Positions 42,525 through 50,911 of a stretch of 64,000 nucleotides of DNA are shown here, piece by piece; within the stretch, counting starts at the first letter, position 1; every line of letters starts with the position of its first letter. A program made the position numbers and the translations under genes. The DNA comes from JBBRZM01 sp963813635 (GTDB lineage Bacteria > Actinomycetota > Acidimicrobiia > IMCC26256 > JBBRZM01). The stretch covers positions 62,001 through 126,000 of the forward strand of contig CAWEZO010000011.1 in NCBI GenBank assembly GCA_963813635.1. The letters are read 5' to 3'. A model generated the notes under the pieces. The model saw only the letters and a program-made list of their open reading frames with translations, did not search any database and was not told the DNA's origin.

Positions 42525-43010
42525 ATGGACTTCACGATCGAACAACATCTCGGGAGCACCCCGGCGAAGATCGCCGCGCTGTATCTGGACGCCGGCTTCC
42601 TCGCCAGCATCGGCGATCCGCACCTGGCGCATCCGGAGTTGCTCGACCAGCAGCGAAAGGGATCGGTGGTCACGCAGCGGATCCGGTACTGCTTCACCAC
42701 GGAGCTGTCCTCGGCGGTGCGGCGGGTGATCGATCCCGACCGCCTCACCTGGGTCGAAGAGTCGACCCACGACCTCCATTCGCACACCACCACCGCGCGC
42801 ATCGAGCCCGACCACTACGCGGACCGCCTGGAGGCAAACTACGAGGTCGCGATGTCGAAGGATGGCAAGGGCACCCGCCGCGTCACGACAGGAATGTTGA
42901 CCGTGCACATGCACTTCGTGGGCGGCAGGGTCGAGGACGTCATCGTGTCCGGGCTCCGGGACCACGCCGAGCTCGAGACCGCAGCCGTGGCTCAGTGGCT
43001 GGCGCGGTAG
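42525..43010 (+). CDS. DUF2505 family protein
   Basis: A 161-residue protein with the START/SRPBCC-like pattern of DUF2505: MDFTIEQHLGSTPAKIAALYLDAGFLASIG, RKGSVVTQRIRYCFTTELSSAVRRVIDPDRLTWVEES, and a C-terminal helix HAELETAAVAQWLAR. The fold binds hydrophobic ligands in other families; no ligand is known here. DUF2505 is largely actinobacterial. Its 3' end overlaps the end of the convergent copper ATPase gene by 19 bases. Confidence 0.78.
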   Translation: MDFTIEQHLGSTPAKIAALYLDAGFLASIGDPHLAHPELLDQQRKGSVVTQRIRYCFTTELSSAVRRVIDPDRLTWVEESTHDLHSHTTTARIEPDHYADRLEANYEVAMSKDGKGTRRVTTGMLTVHMHFVGGRVEDVIVSGLRDHAELETAAVAQWLAR

Positions 43011-45223
43011 CCGCGGAATCCGCGCAGTCGTAGCGAGTTGGTCACCACGAACACGCTCGAGAAGCCCATCGCGGCCGCGGCGATCACCGGGTTGAGCAGT
43101 CCGAGGGCTGCGAGGGGAACCGCGGCGACGTTGTAGGCGAACGCCCAGAACAAGTTGCCCTTGATCGTCGCGAGCGTGCGGCGTGAAAGCGCGATCGCGT
43201 CGGCCGCGGCCCGCAGATCGCCCGAGACGAGCGTGAGGTCGCTCGCCTCGATGGCAACGTCCGTGCCTGTGCCGATGGCGATGCCGAGATCCGACTGCGC
43301 GAGCGCGGGCGCGTCGTTGACGCCATCGCCCACGACGGCAACACGCCGTCCCTCATCTTGCAGTTGGCGCACAACGTCGGCCTTCTGATCCGGAAGCACC
43401 TCCGCGATCACGCGGTCGATCCCGACTTCGTGCGCCACGGCCTCCGCGGTCGCGCGCCGATCGCCGGTGAGCATCACCGTCTCGAGCCCGAGGTCGTGCA
43501 GTGCGGCAATCGCGACTTTCGACATCGGCTTGACCGTGTCGGCAATCACGAACGCTCCACGCGCCTTCCCATCCCAGCCGCCATACACGAGCGTGCGACC
43601 ATCGCGGTCAGCCCGGTCGACTGCCGCCGCGAGACCGTCGGGACTTCCGCCGGCGAACTCGGCCCGTCCGACGCGCACTTCGACGCCGTCGACCGTGCCA
43701 CGGGCCCCGATGCCCGCTTCGTTCGTGAACGTCTCCGGTACGACGATCGCCGCGCCGCGCTCGCGTGCACCGGCCGCGATCGCTTTCGCGATCGGATGCT
43801 CGGACGCGTCCTCCACCGAGCCGACGCGACGAAGCAACTCGCCTTCGTCTACGCCCGCGGCAACGACCAGACCGACGAGGCGCATCTTCCCCTCGGTGAT
43901 GGTGCCGGTCTTATCGAGCACGGCCGTGTCGATCGTCTGTGTTGCCTCGAGCACCTCGCCGCCCTTGATCACGATGCCGAGCTGGGCACCGCGTCCGGTA
44001 CCGACCATGATCGCCGTGGGGGTGGCGAGCCCGAGGGCGCACGGACAAGCGATAATGAGCACCGCGACTGTCGCGGTGAACACGCGGTCGGCACCGAAGC
44101 CGAGCGCGAGCCACGTGACCAGCGTGAGCAATGCGAACACGAGCACAGCGGGAACGAAGATCGCGGAGACGCGGTCAGCGAGGCGCTGCACCGGCGCCTT
44201 CGAGCCCTGGGCCCGTTCGACGAGACGCGCGATCTGCGCGAGCGCGGTCTCGTCGCCCAGTTTCGTGACCTCGACCACGATGCGTCCCGAGGTGTTGATC
44301 GTCGCGCCGAACACCTCGTCGCCCACATCCACTTCGACCGGCACAGGCTCGCCGGTGAGCATCGACACGTCCACCGCAGATGCGCCGGCGACGACCCGCC
44401 CATCGGTAGCGATCTTCTCGCCCGGCCGCACGACGAAGCGATCGCCGCGCTGCAGCGACTCGACGGACACCTCGTCGCCATTCTCGAGGCGCGCCGTCTT
44501 CGCACCAAGCGACAGCAGAGCGCGCAACGCGCTTCCCGAGCGCCGGCGAGCACGCGCTTCGAAGTATCGACCGAGGAGCAGGAGCACGATGATGACGCAG
44601 CCGGTCTCGAAGTAGACGTGCGCCGTGTCGCCGCCGCCACCGAAGAACGCTCCCGTCCCCATGCCGGTCTCCGCCGCACCCAAAAAGACGAGCGCGACGA
44701 TCGACCAGAAGTAGGCCGCGAGGGTGCCGAGCGAGACGAGCGTGTCCATCGTTGTCGCGCCGTGACGGAGGTTGAGCAGCGTGGCGCGGTGGAACGGCCA
44801 ACCGGCCCAGAGAATCACTGGGGTCGCGAGCACGAACGCGGCCCACTGCCATCCGTCGAACTGCAGGGCCGACACCATCGAGATCAAGAGCACCGGGATC
44901 GAGAGCAGCGTCGCGACGATGAGCCGCGGCCGCAGCATGCGTAGCTCCTCGGCTTCAGCGTCCTCGGGCGCCGTCTGCGGAACCGAGTAGCCCAACCGTG
45001 CGACGGCACGCCCGAACTCCGCGGGCCCCGTCGTCTGCCCGTCGTACACGACGGTTGCCTTCTTCGTCGCGAAGTTGGTGCTTGCCCGCTCGACGCCGGG
45101 CAGCGCAGCCAGCCCGTGCTCGATCCGCGTCGCGCAGGACGCGCAGGTCATGCCCTCGATCGGAAGGTCACAATGCTCGAGCTGCGCTTCGGTGGCCGTA
45201 TCGAATGCGTCCACGGTGCTCAC
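42992..45223 (-). CDS. copA: Copper-exporting P1B-type ATPase
   Basis: A 743-residue P-type ATPase: N-terminal metal-binding domain with GMTCASC at residues 24-30, helix 6 CPC (LIIACPCALGLATPTAIM), actuator TGEP, phosphorylation DKTGTITEGK, HP motif ASEHPIAKAIA, and hinge VGDGVNDAPALAQSDLGIAIGTGTD. The C-terminal YN and MxxS motifs of Cu+ ATPases are visible in FAFAYNVAAVPLAALG and AAMGFSSVFVVTNSLRLR. The start is GTG 45223 or GTG 45214. Divergent from csoR, so copper-controlled export is expected. Confidence 0.94.
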   Translation of the reverse strand: MSTVDAFDTATEAQLEHCDLPIEGMTCASCATRIEHGLAALPGVERASTNFATKKATVVYDGQTTGPAEFGRAVARLGYSVPQTAPEDAEAEELRMLRPRLIVATLLSIPVLLISMVSALQFDGWQWAAFVLATPVILWAGWPFHRATLLNLRHGATTMDTLVSLGTLAAYFWSIVALVFLGAAETGMGTGAFFGGGGDTAHVYFETGCVIIVLLLLGRYFEARARRRSGSALRALLSLGAKTARLENGDEVSVESLQRGDRFVVRPGEKIATDGRVVAGASAVDVSMLTGEPVPVEVDVGDEVFGATINTSGRIVVEVTKLGDETALAQIARLVERAQGSKAPVQRLADRVSAIFVPAVLVFALLTLVTWLALGFGADRVFTATVAVLIIACPCALGLATPTAIMVGTGRGAQLGIVIKGGEVLEATQTIDTAVLDKTGTITEGKMRLVGLVVAAGVDEGELLRRVGSVEDASEHPIAKAIAAGARERGAAIVVPETFTNEAGIGARGTVDGVEVRVGRAEFAGGSPDGLAAAVDRADRDGRTLVYGGWDGKARGAFVIADTVKPMSKVAIAALHDLGLETVMLTGDRRATAEAVAHEVGIDRVIAEVLPDQKADVVRQLQDEGRRVAVVGDGVNDAPALAQSDLGIAIGTGTDVAIEASDLTLVSGDLRAAADAIALSRRTLATIKGNLFWAFAYNVAAVPLAALGLLNPVIAAAAMGFSSVFVVTNSLRLRGFRGYRASH

Positions 45224-45361
45224 CCTCCTGTCGAGTCCTTGTCAGGATACCCCCCCACCCTATATAGCCAACTTGGCGGATGCTCCAAAATTCATTCACT
45301 CGAGGAATTACCCCGGTATTTGGCGGTAATGCCTCGAGTAAACGATCTGGAGGAGCGGGTG
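45224..45361. promoter_or_regulatory. Divergent copA/csoR control region with CsoR-type site and 15-bp inverted repeat
   Basis: TTGTCA (45239) and TATATA (45261) with a 16-base spacer form a promoter toward csoR; the spacer holds ATACCCCCCCACCC, a C-rich sequence like known CsoR operators. TTGGAG...TATATA on the minus strand could drive copA. Downstream, a large inverted repeat at 45298-45339 has arms ACTCGAGGAATTACC and GGTAATGCCTCGAGT (14 of 15 matching, 12-base centre). It lies between promoter and csoR start. Confidence 0.6.
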
Positions 45362-45643
45362 ATGCGGGGATACGAGCTGGAGAAGGACGACTACCGACGG
45401 CGGCTGGCTCGCATCGAGGGTCAGGTGCGGGGGCTCCAACGGATGATCGACGACGACGAGTACTGCATCGACATCTTGACGCAAGTGGCGTCGGTCACCA
45501 AGGCGCTGCAAAGCGTCGGGCTGGGACTGCTCGACGAGCACGTGCGGCACTGCGTACGAGAGGCGGCAAACTCGAGCCGCAGCGCGGGCGACGCCAAGGT
45601 CACCGAAGCCGTGCAAGCGGTCGAGCGCCTGCTTCGCGTCTGA
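45362..45643 (+). CDS. csoR: Copper-sensing transcriptional repressor CsoR
   Basis: A 93-residue CsoR/RcnR-family repressor when started at ATG 45362 (MRGYELEKDDYRRRLARIEGQV), which has GGAGGAG eight bases upstream; ATG 45329 would add eleven residues but lies in the inverted repeat. The Cu(I) ligands are Cys35 (DEYCIDIL), His60 (LDEHVRH) and Cys64 (RHCVREA), the exact Cys-His-Cys spacing of CsoR. It binds DNA without copper and releases it on Cu(I) binding, presumably controlling itself and copA. Confidence 0.93.
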   Translation: MRGYELEKDDYRRRLARIEGQVRGLQRMIDDDEYCIDILTQVASVTKALQSVGLGLLDEHVRHCVREAANSSRSAGDAKVTEAVQAVERLLRV

Positions 45644-45644
45644 A

Positions 45645-46082
45645 TCACAGATCCGGGACGTGGCCCAACTGTCGAAACCAGCCGAGCGTGTCTTCGACGC
45701 CCCACGACTCTGCGAGGCGCCCATCGACGACTCGGTAGACGGTTGTGCCGGGCTTCGCGTACGCCTGACCCGTCGGCTCGATGCCGAGGAATTGGCGGCC
45801 GGTGAGCGTGCCGCGCTCCGTGTAGCGCAGCACGACCTTGTCGCCTTCGACGATCAGGTCTTCGATCGTGATCGCGACGTCCGGAAACGACGTGCGCAGG
45901 AAGCGGCACACGCGCACGTACTCGTCGCGACCCACGTTGGCCTTGCCCTCCGAGCCGTAATACGCGGTGTAGTCGTCAGCGAGCGTCGTCTCGCACACCG
46001 ACCAGTCGCCCCGGTTGAACCCGTCCTCGATGTGCCGGCGCACCAGCTCACGGAGCACTTGATCAGCGGACGAAACGGTCAA
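45645..46082 (-). CDS. SnoaL-like ester cyclase / NTF2-fold protein
   Basis: A 145-residue protein with the SnoaL pattern: LRELVRRHIEDGFNRGDWSVCETTLADDYTAYYG, VCRFLRTSFPDVAITIEDLIVEGDKVVLRYTERGT, and VYRVVDGRLAESWGVEDTLGWFRQLG. The proposed start is TTG 46082, which overlaps nothing and follows the DUF4190 gene by eleven bases; a GTG slightly downstream is an alternative. SnoaL-like ester cyclases act in polyketide tailoring, but most genomic members have no known substrate. Confidence 0.8.
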   Translation of the reverse strand: MTVSSADQVLRELVRRHIEDGFNRGDWSVCETTLADDYTAYYGSEGKANVGRDEYVRVCRFLRTSFPDVAITIEDLIVEGDKVVLRYTERGTLTGRQFLGIEPTGQAYAKPGTTVYRVVDGRLAESWGVEDTLGWFRQLGHVPDL

Positions 46083-46092
46083 TGGAAGCCGC

Positions 46093-46479
46093 TCAGTTGC
46101 CGAGGATGAACACCAGCAACAAGGCCCCCAGCACGAGGTCGGCGATGCCGATGTAGATGCCGGCACTCGCCATGCCCTCGCCTGTGAGCCAACCGCCCGA
46201 TTGACGAATGCGGGTACGCGACTGCACTCCCAGCACGATCCCGACAATGCCGAGGACCACGCCACAGAAGAGCAGCCCGACGAGGGAACAGACCAGTGCC
46301 GCGACGGCTTGGCCGTCGTTCCTCGGCGTGGCGCCCGGCTGGGACGGCCCGCCGTACTGACCGGCCGGTGGCGATGCCCCCCACTGACCCGGTGGCGGTG
46401 CGCCGTACTGACCCGTGGGCGGAGGTGGCGGGGGTGGTGGCGGTGGGATTTCGCCGAAGGGTGGCTGTTCGTCTGCCAT
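46093..46479 (-). CDS. DUF4190-like small membrane protein (copy 1)
   Basis: A 128-residue protein: MADEQPPFGEIPPPPPPPPP, then a Gly/Gln/Tyr-Pro linker (GQYGAPPPGQWGASPPAGQYGG) and two transmembrane helices (ALVCSLVGLLFCGVVLGIVGIVLGV and ASAGIYIGIADLVLGALLLVFIL) joined by SRTRIRQSGGWLTGEG. This is the DUF4190 layout common in actinobacteria, function unknown. It is a tandem paralogue of the gene at 46582: the N-termini and even the upstream leaders are alike. Confidence 0.8.
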   Translation of the reverse strand: MADEQPPFGEIPPPPPPPPPPTGQYGAPPPGQWGASPPAGQYGGPSQPGATPRNDGQAVAALVCSLVGLLFCGVVLGIVGIVLGVQSRTRIRQSGGWLTGEGMASAGIYIGIADLVLGALLLVFILGN

Positions 46480-46581
46480 GACATCGATCTCCCTGCTCGA
46501 GGCGTCCGAATGCTACAAGCCGTAGCCAGGGGGCCACACCATGCGAACGGCGGGGATCACCGCTCGAACAGACGGAGGCCG

Positions 46582-47040
46582 CTAGAAGCCCGAGTAGTTG
46601 GTCGTGGTACTTCCCTTGAATCCACCGCCGATCGCGACGAGCACGATGATCAGGATGAACAGTGCAATCAATCCGATGTGGATCCACGCGATGATCCTGG
46701 CCGCTGTGCACAGGCCGAGGCCGGTGAGCCGACCGCCCGATGCCTCGATCTTGGCCTTGGCCTGCGCCGCGAGCACGAGCGCGACGATTGCCGGAATGAG
46801 CGGGCAAATCACCCACGAGACAATCGACAAGACGAGCGCGCCGACAGCGAGCCCTTCGGTCTGCGGCGCGCCGTAGCCGTACGGCTGGGTCGTGCCGTAC
46901 TGACCCGGTGGCGGCGTGCCGTACTGACCCGGTGGCGGCGTGCCGTACTGACCCGGTGGCGGCGGTGGCGGCGGTGGCGGCGGTGGCGGCGGTGGCGGTG
47001 GCGGCGGGGATTCGCCGAAAGGTGGCTGTTCGTCGCCCAT
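46582..47040 (-). CDS. DUF4190-like small membrane protein (copy 2)
   Basis: A 152-residue protein: MGDEQPPFGESP, 18 prolines, three PPPGQYGT repeats, two main hydrophobic segments (LAVGALVLSIVSWVICPLIPAIVALVLAAQ and ARIIAWIHIGLIALFILIIVLVAI) around KAKIEASGGRLTGLGL. It is clearly paralogous to the gene at 46093 and shares its leader words (TCGATCTCCCTGC and CGAATGCTAC upstream of both ATGs), so the pair arose by tandem duplication. The Pro and GQYGT repeats differ in number between copies. Function unknown. Confidence 0.82.
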   Translation of the reverse strand: MGDEQPPFGESPPPPPPPPPPPPPPPPPPGQYGTPPPGQYGTPPPGQYGTTQPYGYGAPQTEGLAVGALVLSIVSWVICPLIPAIVALVLAAQAKAKIEASGGRLTGLGLCTAARIIAWIHIGLIALFILIIVLVAIGGGFKGSTTTNYSGF

Positions 47041-47179
47041 GAGTCGATCTCCCTGCGCAAGGTGCGCCCGAATGCTACGCGTTGGCACCCACCTCCCCTG
47101 ACGATGGAAGCCCGCCCTTCGCTCACCGACGTGACGACATGCGAGACTCACCTTCGCCCGACCCGCTCAGGAGCATCCG

Positions 47180-48304
47180 ATGCCGCCCGAGAAGTTCAGC
47201 TGGAAGCACCTCTACAGCGAGATCGTCACGACCGGCCTGTGCACGGGCTGCGCCGGCTGTGTCATTGCGTGCCCTCACGACGTGCTCGGCTACCGCGACG
47301 ACCAGGGCATCTACAAGCCGTTCCAGACCGAAAGCGACTACGGCGGCGCCGGCGACTGCAGCCACGGCGACAAGGCCTGCACGTCTTGCACCCGAGCATG
47401 CCCGCGCTTTCGGGCTTGGGAGCCCGAGATCGACGAGTTCATGTTCGGGCGGCTGCGGGCGGCCGAGGAGGTGGCGGGCATCTCGAAAGACATCGTGCTC
47501 GCGAAGGCCACCGATCCCGTTCTCCACGAAGTCGGCCAGGACGGCGGGCTCGTGTCGGCGATCCTGCTCTACGCGCTCGAGCACGAAGTGATCGACGCCG
47601 CGCTCGTGTCGTACCTCGAGGGGGACGGCTCCACGTGGAAGGCCGTGCCGGGCGTCGCCCGCACGAAGGAGGAGATCATCGCCTCCGCCGGAAGCCGCTA
47701 CACCTACTCCGCCAACACACTCGCGTACTTCGATGCGATCGAGGGGGGAGCCGAGCGCATCGCGCTCGTCGGCATGAGCTGCCAGTCGTCAGTACCACCC
47801 GTCATGAAGCAGCGCAAGGCGGGCAAGGTCGCGCGCCGGTTGTCGCTCAACATCGGTTTGCTGTGCTCCAAGACCTTCGATGACGCGATCTTCGAAGAGC
47901 TGCTCGACGCGGAGTACGGATTGAAGCGCGCCGAGATCAAGAAGATGAACATCAAAGGCCGCCTCCAGATCTGGATGAAGAATGGCGACTACCACGAGGT
48001 ACCGCTGAAGGAGTGCCACGCGTTCACGCGTGAGGGCTGCAAGATGTGTCCCGACTTCGCGGCCGAGCACGCCGACATCTCCACCGGCGGCATCGGCGCG
48101 TTCAACGACTGGACGCTCACCGTTGTGCGCACCGACATCGGCCGTGACCTCATGGACAGCATGGAGCGTGACGGCTGGATCGAGGTGCGACCCGGTGACG
48201 ACGACCCGGGCGCCATCGAGCTGATGCACAAGCTGGCCAAGAAGCAGCGCGCCCGCTGGCCCGAGTTCGCGATCGCGGCGCCGAGGCTCGTCGGCACCGA
48301 GTAG
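47180..48304 (+). CDS. Coenzyme F420 hydrogenase/dehydrogenase beta-subunit family protein (FrhB-like)
   Basis: A 374-residue protein with an N-terminal ferredoxin-type site CTGCAGCVIACPHDVLGY and a second cysteine group CTSCTRACPRF, followed by the FrhB C-terminal domain: QDGGLVSAILLYALEHEVIDAALVS, AGSRYTYSANTLAYFDAIEGG, LVGMSCQSSVPPV, GLLCSKTFDDAIFEEL, and later KECHAFTREGCKMCPDFAAEHADISTGG. FrhB-like proteins move electrons between Fe-S clusters, flavin and F420; the partner is unknown here. Strongly conserved Cys in CKMCPDFAAEHADIS are present. A small gene follows within two bases. Confidence 0.88.
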   Translation: MPPEKFSWKHLYSEIVTTGLCTGCAGCVIACPHDVLGYRDDQGIYKPFQTESDYGGAGDCSHGDKACTSCTRACPRFRAWEPEIDEFMFGRLRAAEEVAGISKDIVLAKATDPVLHEVGQDGGLVSAILLYALEHEVIDAALVSYLEGDGSTWKAVPGVARTKEEIIASAGSRYTYSANTLAYFDAIEGGAERIALVGMSCQSSVPPVMKQRKAGKVARRLSLNIGLLCSKTFDDAIFEELLDAEYGLKRAEIKKMNIKGRLQIWMKNGDYHEVPLKECHAFTREGCKMCPDFAAEHADISTGGIGAFNDWTLTVVRTDIGRDLMDSMERDGWIEVRPGDDDPGAIELMHKLAKKQRARWPEFAIAAPRLVGTE

Positions 48305-48306
48305 AT

Positions 48307-48618
48307 ATGCAGACCGTCGCGCTCGTGAGTGACCTGATGGATCGGTCACGACTGAGCGCCGCGGTTGCCGGCATCCGGTTCGTCACAGAAGCTTCGCAAT
48401 GCCCCGGCGCGCAGGTCGTCGTCATCGACCTCGCCCGCTTCGGTGCCGACGTCGCGGCGGTCCGCGCTGCCGCCCCCCGGGCACGCATCATCGGGTTCGG
48501 CCCTCACGTCGATCCGGCGCTGCTCGAGGAGGCCCGCGCTGCGGGCGCCGACGAGGTGCTCCCCAGGTCCCGGCTCTTTCGCGACGTCAACGCTGCGCTC
48601 GCAACGCCCACCGGCTGA
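48307..48618 (+). CDS. Small receiver-like protein without obvious phospho-acceptor
   Basis: A 103-residue protein: MQTVALVSDLMDRSRLSAAVAG, VVVIDLARFGADVAAVRAAAPRARIIGFGPHVDPALLEEARAAGADEVLPRSRLFRDVNAALA. The beta-alpha pattern and GADEVLPRS (Lys replaced) resemble a CheY-like receiver, but the acidic pocket of the first loop is reduced to SDLMDRS and the central VVIDL Asp lies in the phospho-acceptor position only approximately. It is a pseudo-receiver or unrelated Rossmann-like protein. It begins two bases after the FrhB-like gene, so it is probably co-expressed. Confidence 0.6.
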   Translation: MQTVALVSDLMDRSRLSAAVAGIRFVTEASQCPGAQVVVIDLARFGADVAAVRAAAPRARIIGFGPHVDPALLEEARAAGADEVLPRSRLFRDVNAALATPTG

Positions 48619-48645
48619 CGGCCCGGTCCCCGCTCGGTCGGGTAA

Positions 48646-50154
48646 ATGGGACAGAATGGTGTAATGCTTGCTCCACCTGCCCCCGTCGAGCTCGCTCCGC
48701 AGGCCGAGGGCGCGCAGCGTGCGCGCGACGGCCGCCGCACGGCGATCCGCCTGTTCGCCGCACTGCTCCTGCTCACCGCGCTGCTCCGGTTGCCGGCGTT
48801 CTTCGTGGCGGAGTTCAACTCCGACGAGACGTACCTCGCGACGCAAGCAGACGTGATCAAGAACGGCGGCAACCTCTACAAGGAGGCCACCGACCGCAAG
48901 CCGCCGCTGGTGCCGTACCTGTACACGGCGACGTTCGCGATCACCGGCACCACGGCACTCTGGAGCGTGCGGGTTGCCGCGATGTTCGCGATCGCGCTGA
49001 CCGCGTTGCTCCTGGCGCTCGAGGCTCGCCGCCGCTACGGCGCCCGCGCGGCGTGGATCGCGGGCGCGCTGCTCGTGTTCTCTTCGGTCGCGTTCGCGCC
49101 CGCCGACGGGCAAGCGGCCAACTTCGAGGTCTTCATGCTGCCGGCGATGACGGCCGCGATCCTTCTCGCGCGGCGCGACCGCGCGTTCTCGTCGGGAGTG
49201 GCGGTCGCAATCGCCACACTCGCCAAGCAAACAGGCGCGGCAACTCTGCTGCCGGTCCTCTACCTCGCGTGGAAGTTCCGCGGCCGGCGCGGAGCGGGGA
49301 ACACAATGCTCGGCTTTGCAATCCCGATCGCGCTCGTGGCGCTGATAGTCGGCCCGGGCCAGTTGCTGTTCTGGTCGGTGCTCGGGAACGGCAGTTACCT
49401 GAGCGCGAATGCGATCTCGCTGTTCGTCGGCATCCTGTTCTTGGTCATGACCGCGGGGTTCATCGCGCCCAACCTGCCAATCCTCTGGACGCTGCCGCGC
49501 GCCTGGCGTGAACGCGCGACCCGTGACGATACCGATCTCTGGTTGTGGTTACTGTCCGCAGCGGTCTCTGTTGCGATCGGCTTGCGCTTCTTCGGTCACT
49601 ACTACATCCAGTTGCTGCCGCCGCTGTGTCTGCTCAGCGCCGGGATGCTCACCGCAGCATCGCGATTCGCACGATTGGCGACCGTCGCGCTCGCGGCCGC
49701 GACAGCCGCGGTCTTCTCCATCATCGGGTTCTTCGCGCCGCTTCATCGCGGCGCGCAGTACGAGTCGGTCAGCAAGTTCGTCGCGGCGAAGACGAGTCCC
49801 GACGACCGCGTGCTCGTGTGGGGAAGCATGCCGGAGATCTACTGGGCCTCCGATCGGCGCCCGGCGACGCGCTTCGTCACCAACTCGTTTCTCTCGGGCA
49901 ACAACCCGGGTCGCCCGCCCGTCACCGGCGACCCCAAGCTCGCGACGCCCGGCGCCTGGGACCTGTTCTGGGAAGACACCCGTCTCCACCCCCCGCTCTA
50001 CATCCTCGACACCACGCCGGCAAAGATTCGCGGGTCGCAGTACACGCCGATCTCGAAATTTCCACGCCTCAAAGCTCTGATCCACCGCTCGTACCACTAC
50101 GTGACCCGGATCGACGGCATCGACATCTACAAGGAAAACAGCCGCGCCCATTGA
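48646..50154 (+). CDS. GT-C glycosyltransferase (family 39-like)
   Basis: A protein of about 502 residues with some ten transmembrane helices. The first loop has VAEFNSDETYLATQADVIKNGG with the catalytic-type Asp/Glu of PMT/ArnT enzymes, followed by LYKEATDRKPPLVPYLYTATFAITGTTALW, the conserved RKPP(L/G)xxY motif. The C-terminal soluble part (VSKFVAAKTSPDDRVLVWGSMPEIYWASDRRPATRF) is typical of bacterial members. It transfers a sugar from a polyprenyl-phosphate donor to a protein or lipid at the outer membrane face; the acceptor is unknown. Start ATG 48646 or 48664. Confidence 0.85.
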   Translation: MGQNGVMLAPPAPVELAPQAEGAQRARDGRRTAIRLFAALLLLTALLRLPAFFVAEFNSDETYLATQADVIKNGGNLYKEATDRKPPLVPYLYTATFAITGTTALWSVRVAAMFAIALTALLLALEARRRYGARAAWIAGALLVFSSVAFAPADGQAANFEVFMLPAMTAAILLARRDRAFSSGVAVAIATLAKQTGAATLLPVLYLAWKFRGRRGAGNTMLGFAIPIALVALIVGPGQLLFWSVLGNGSYLSANAISLFVGILFLVMTAGFIAPNLPILWTLPRAWRERATRDDTDLWLWLLSAAVSVAIGLRFFGHYYIQLLPPLCLLSAGMLTAASRFARLATVALAAATAAVFSIIGFFAPLHRGAQYESVSKFVAAKTSPDDRVLVWGSMPEIYWASDRRPATRFVTNSFLSGNNPGRPPVTGDPKLATPGAWDLFWEDTRLHPPLYILDTTPAKIRGSQYTPISKFPRLKALIHRSYHYVTRIDGIDIYKENSRAH

Positions 50155-50164
50155 TCACGGTGCG

Positions 50165-50911
50165 TCACACCAGCGGCCACGGCACCGAGTGATAGCCGGG
50201 ATCGGGCTCAGGCAGCGTGCCATCGCGCACGAGCATTTGCGCACGTTGCGCGAGCGCATCCATCTCCACCGGCGATAGCAAGACACGTAACCGTGCACCG
50301 AGCGCACCGTCGAGATCGGTGACGACACGACACACCTCGTCGGCGATCGGTGGTGCGATCGGCTCACCGGCGAAGTCCCAGATCACCGTGCGCAACTTCC
50401 AGGCCGCGTGGAACGTGAGTCCATGATCGATGCCCACGATCGCGTCGTCGCCATCGGGATCAGCGGCATCCAGCGCACGAAGGCAGTGCCCGCCCTTGCG
50501 GTCGGCGTTGTTTGCCAGCACGTCGAACACCGCGAAGCGGCGGAACCGATCGGCGTGGTCCTCGAGCAGCGTGAAGTAGTGCTCTTCGGGGTCGTGCTCG
50601 ACGAAGCGCTGCACCATCCCTTCCCCCAACGGTCCGTCACGCAACACCGACTGCGGCACGATGCCCCACCCGAGCGCGGCGGACAGCTCGTAGCTCGCCA
50701 CCTCTCGCCGGCACAACGTGCCTTCGGGAAAGTCCCACAGCGGGCGTTCCCCGCGGCGCGGCTTGTACACCGCGGGCAGCTCGTGACCGCCGCCGCTCAC
50801 CGACACGAGGAACGTCGCGTTGGACGCCCACCGCATGCGCCCGCGCAGGTCGATCTCGCCGTTGGCGAGCAGCTCGCCCGCGTCGCGTGGGGTCAGTTCC
50901 AGCGGGGACAC
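50165..50911 (-). CDS. SCO1664-family protein, PI3/4-kinase-like fold
   Basis: A 248-residue protein: DLRGRMRWASNATFLVSVSGGGHELPAVYKPRRGERPLWDFP (Lys in VYKP like a phosphoinositide-kinase N-lobe), GTLCRREVASYELSAALGWGIVPQSVLRDGPLGEGMVQRF, and the catalytic-like VFDVLANNADRKGGHCL and IVGIDHGLTFH (DxxxxNxDR...xxIDHG). These are kinase-fold features; activity is unproven. The family is nearly restricted to actinobacteria and is normally adjacent to the two genes upstream here, which it overlaps by 19 bases. Confidence 0.85.
   Translation of the reverse strand: MSPLELTPRDAGELLANGEIDLRGRMRWASNATFLVSVSGGGHELPAVYKPRRGERPLWDFPEGTLCRREVASYELSAALGWGIVPQSVLRDGPLGEGMVQRFVEHDPEEHYFTLLEDHADRFRRFAVFDVLANNADRKGGHCLRALDAADPDGDDAIVGIDHGLTFHAAWKLRTVIWDFAGEPIAPPIADEVCRVVTDLDGALGARLRVLLSPVEMDALAQRAQMLVRDGTLPEPDPGYHSVPWPLV

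Noticed and set aside
41200..42802. Very long minus-strand frame continuing upstream of metF through the Nramp gene
   Set aside because: Its sequence is Arg/His/Asp-rich antisense of Nramp with no family similarity; metF clearly starts at 41176.
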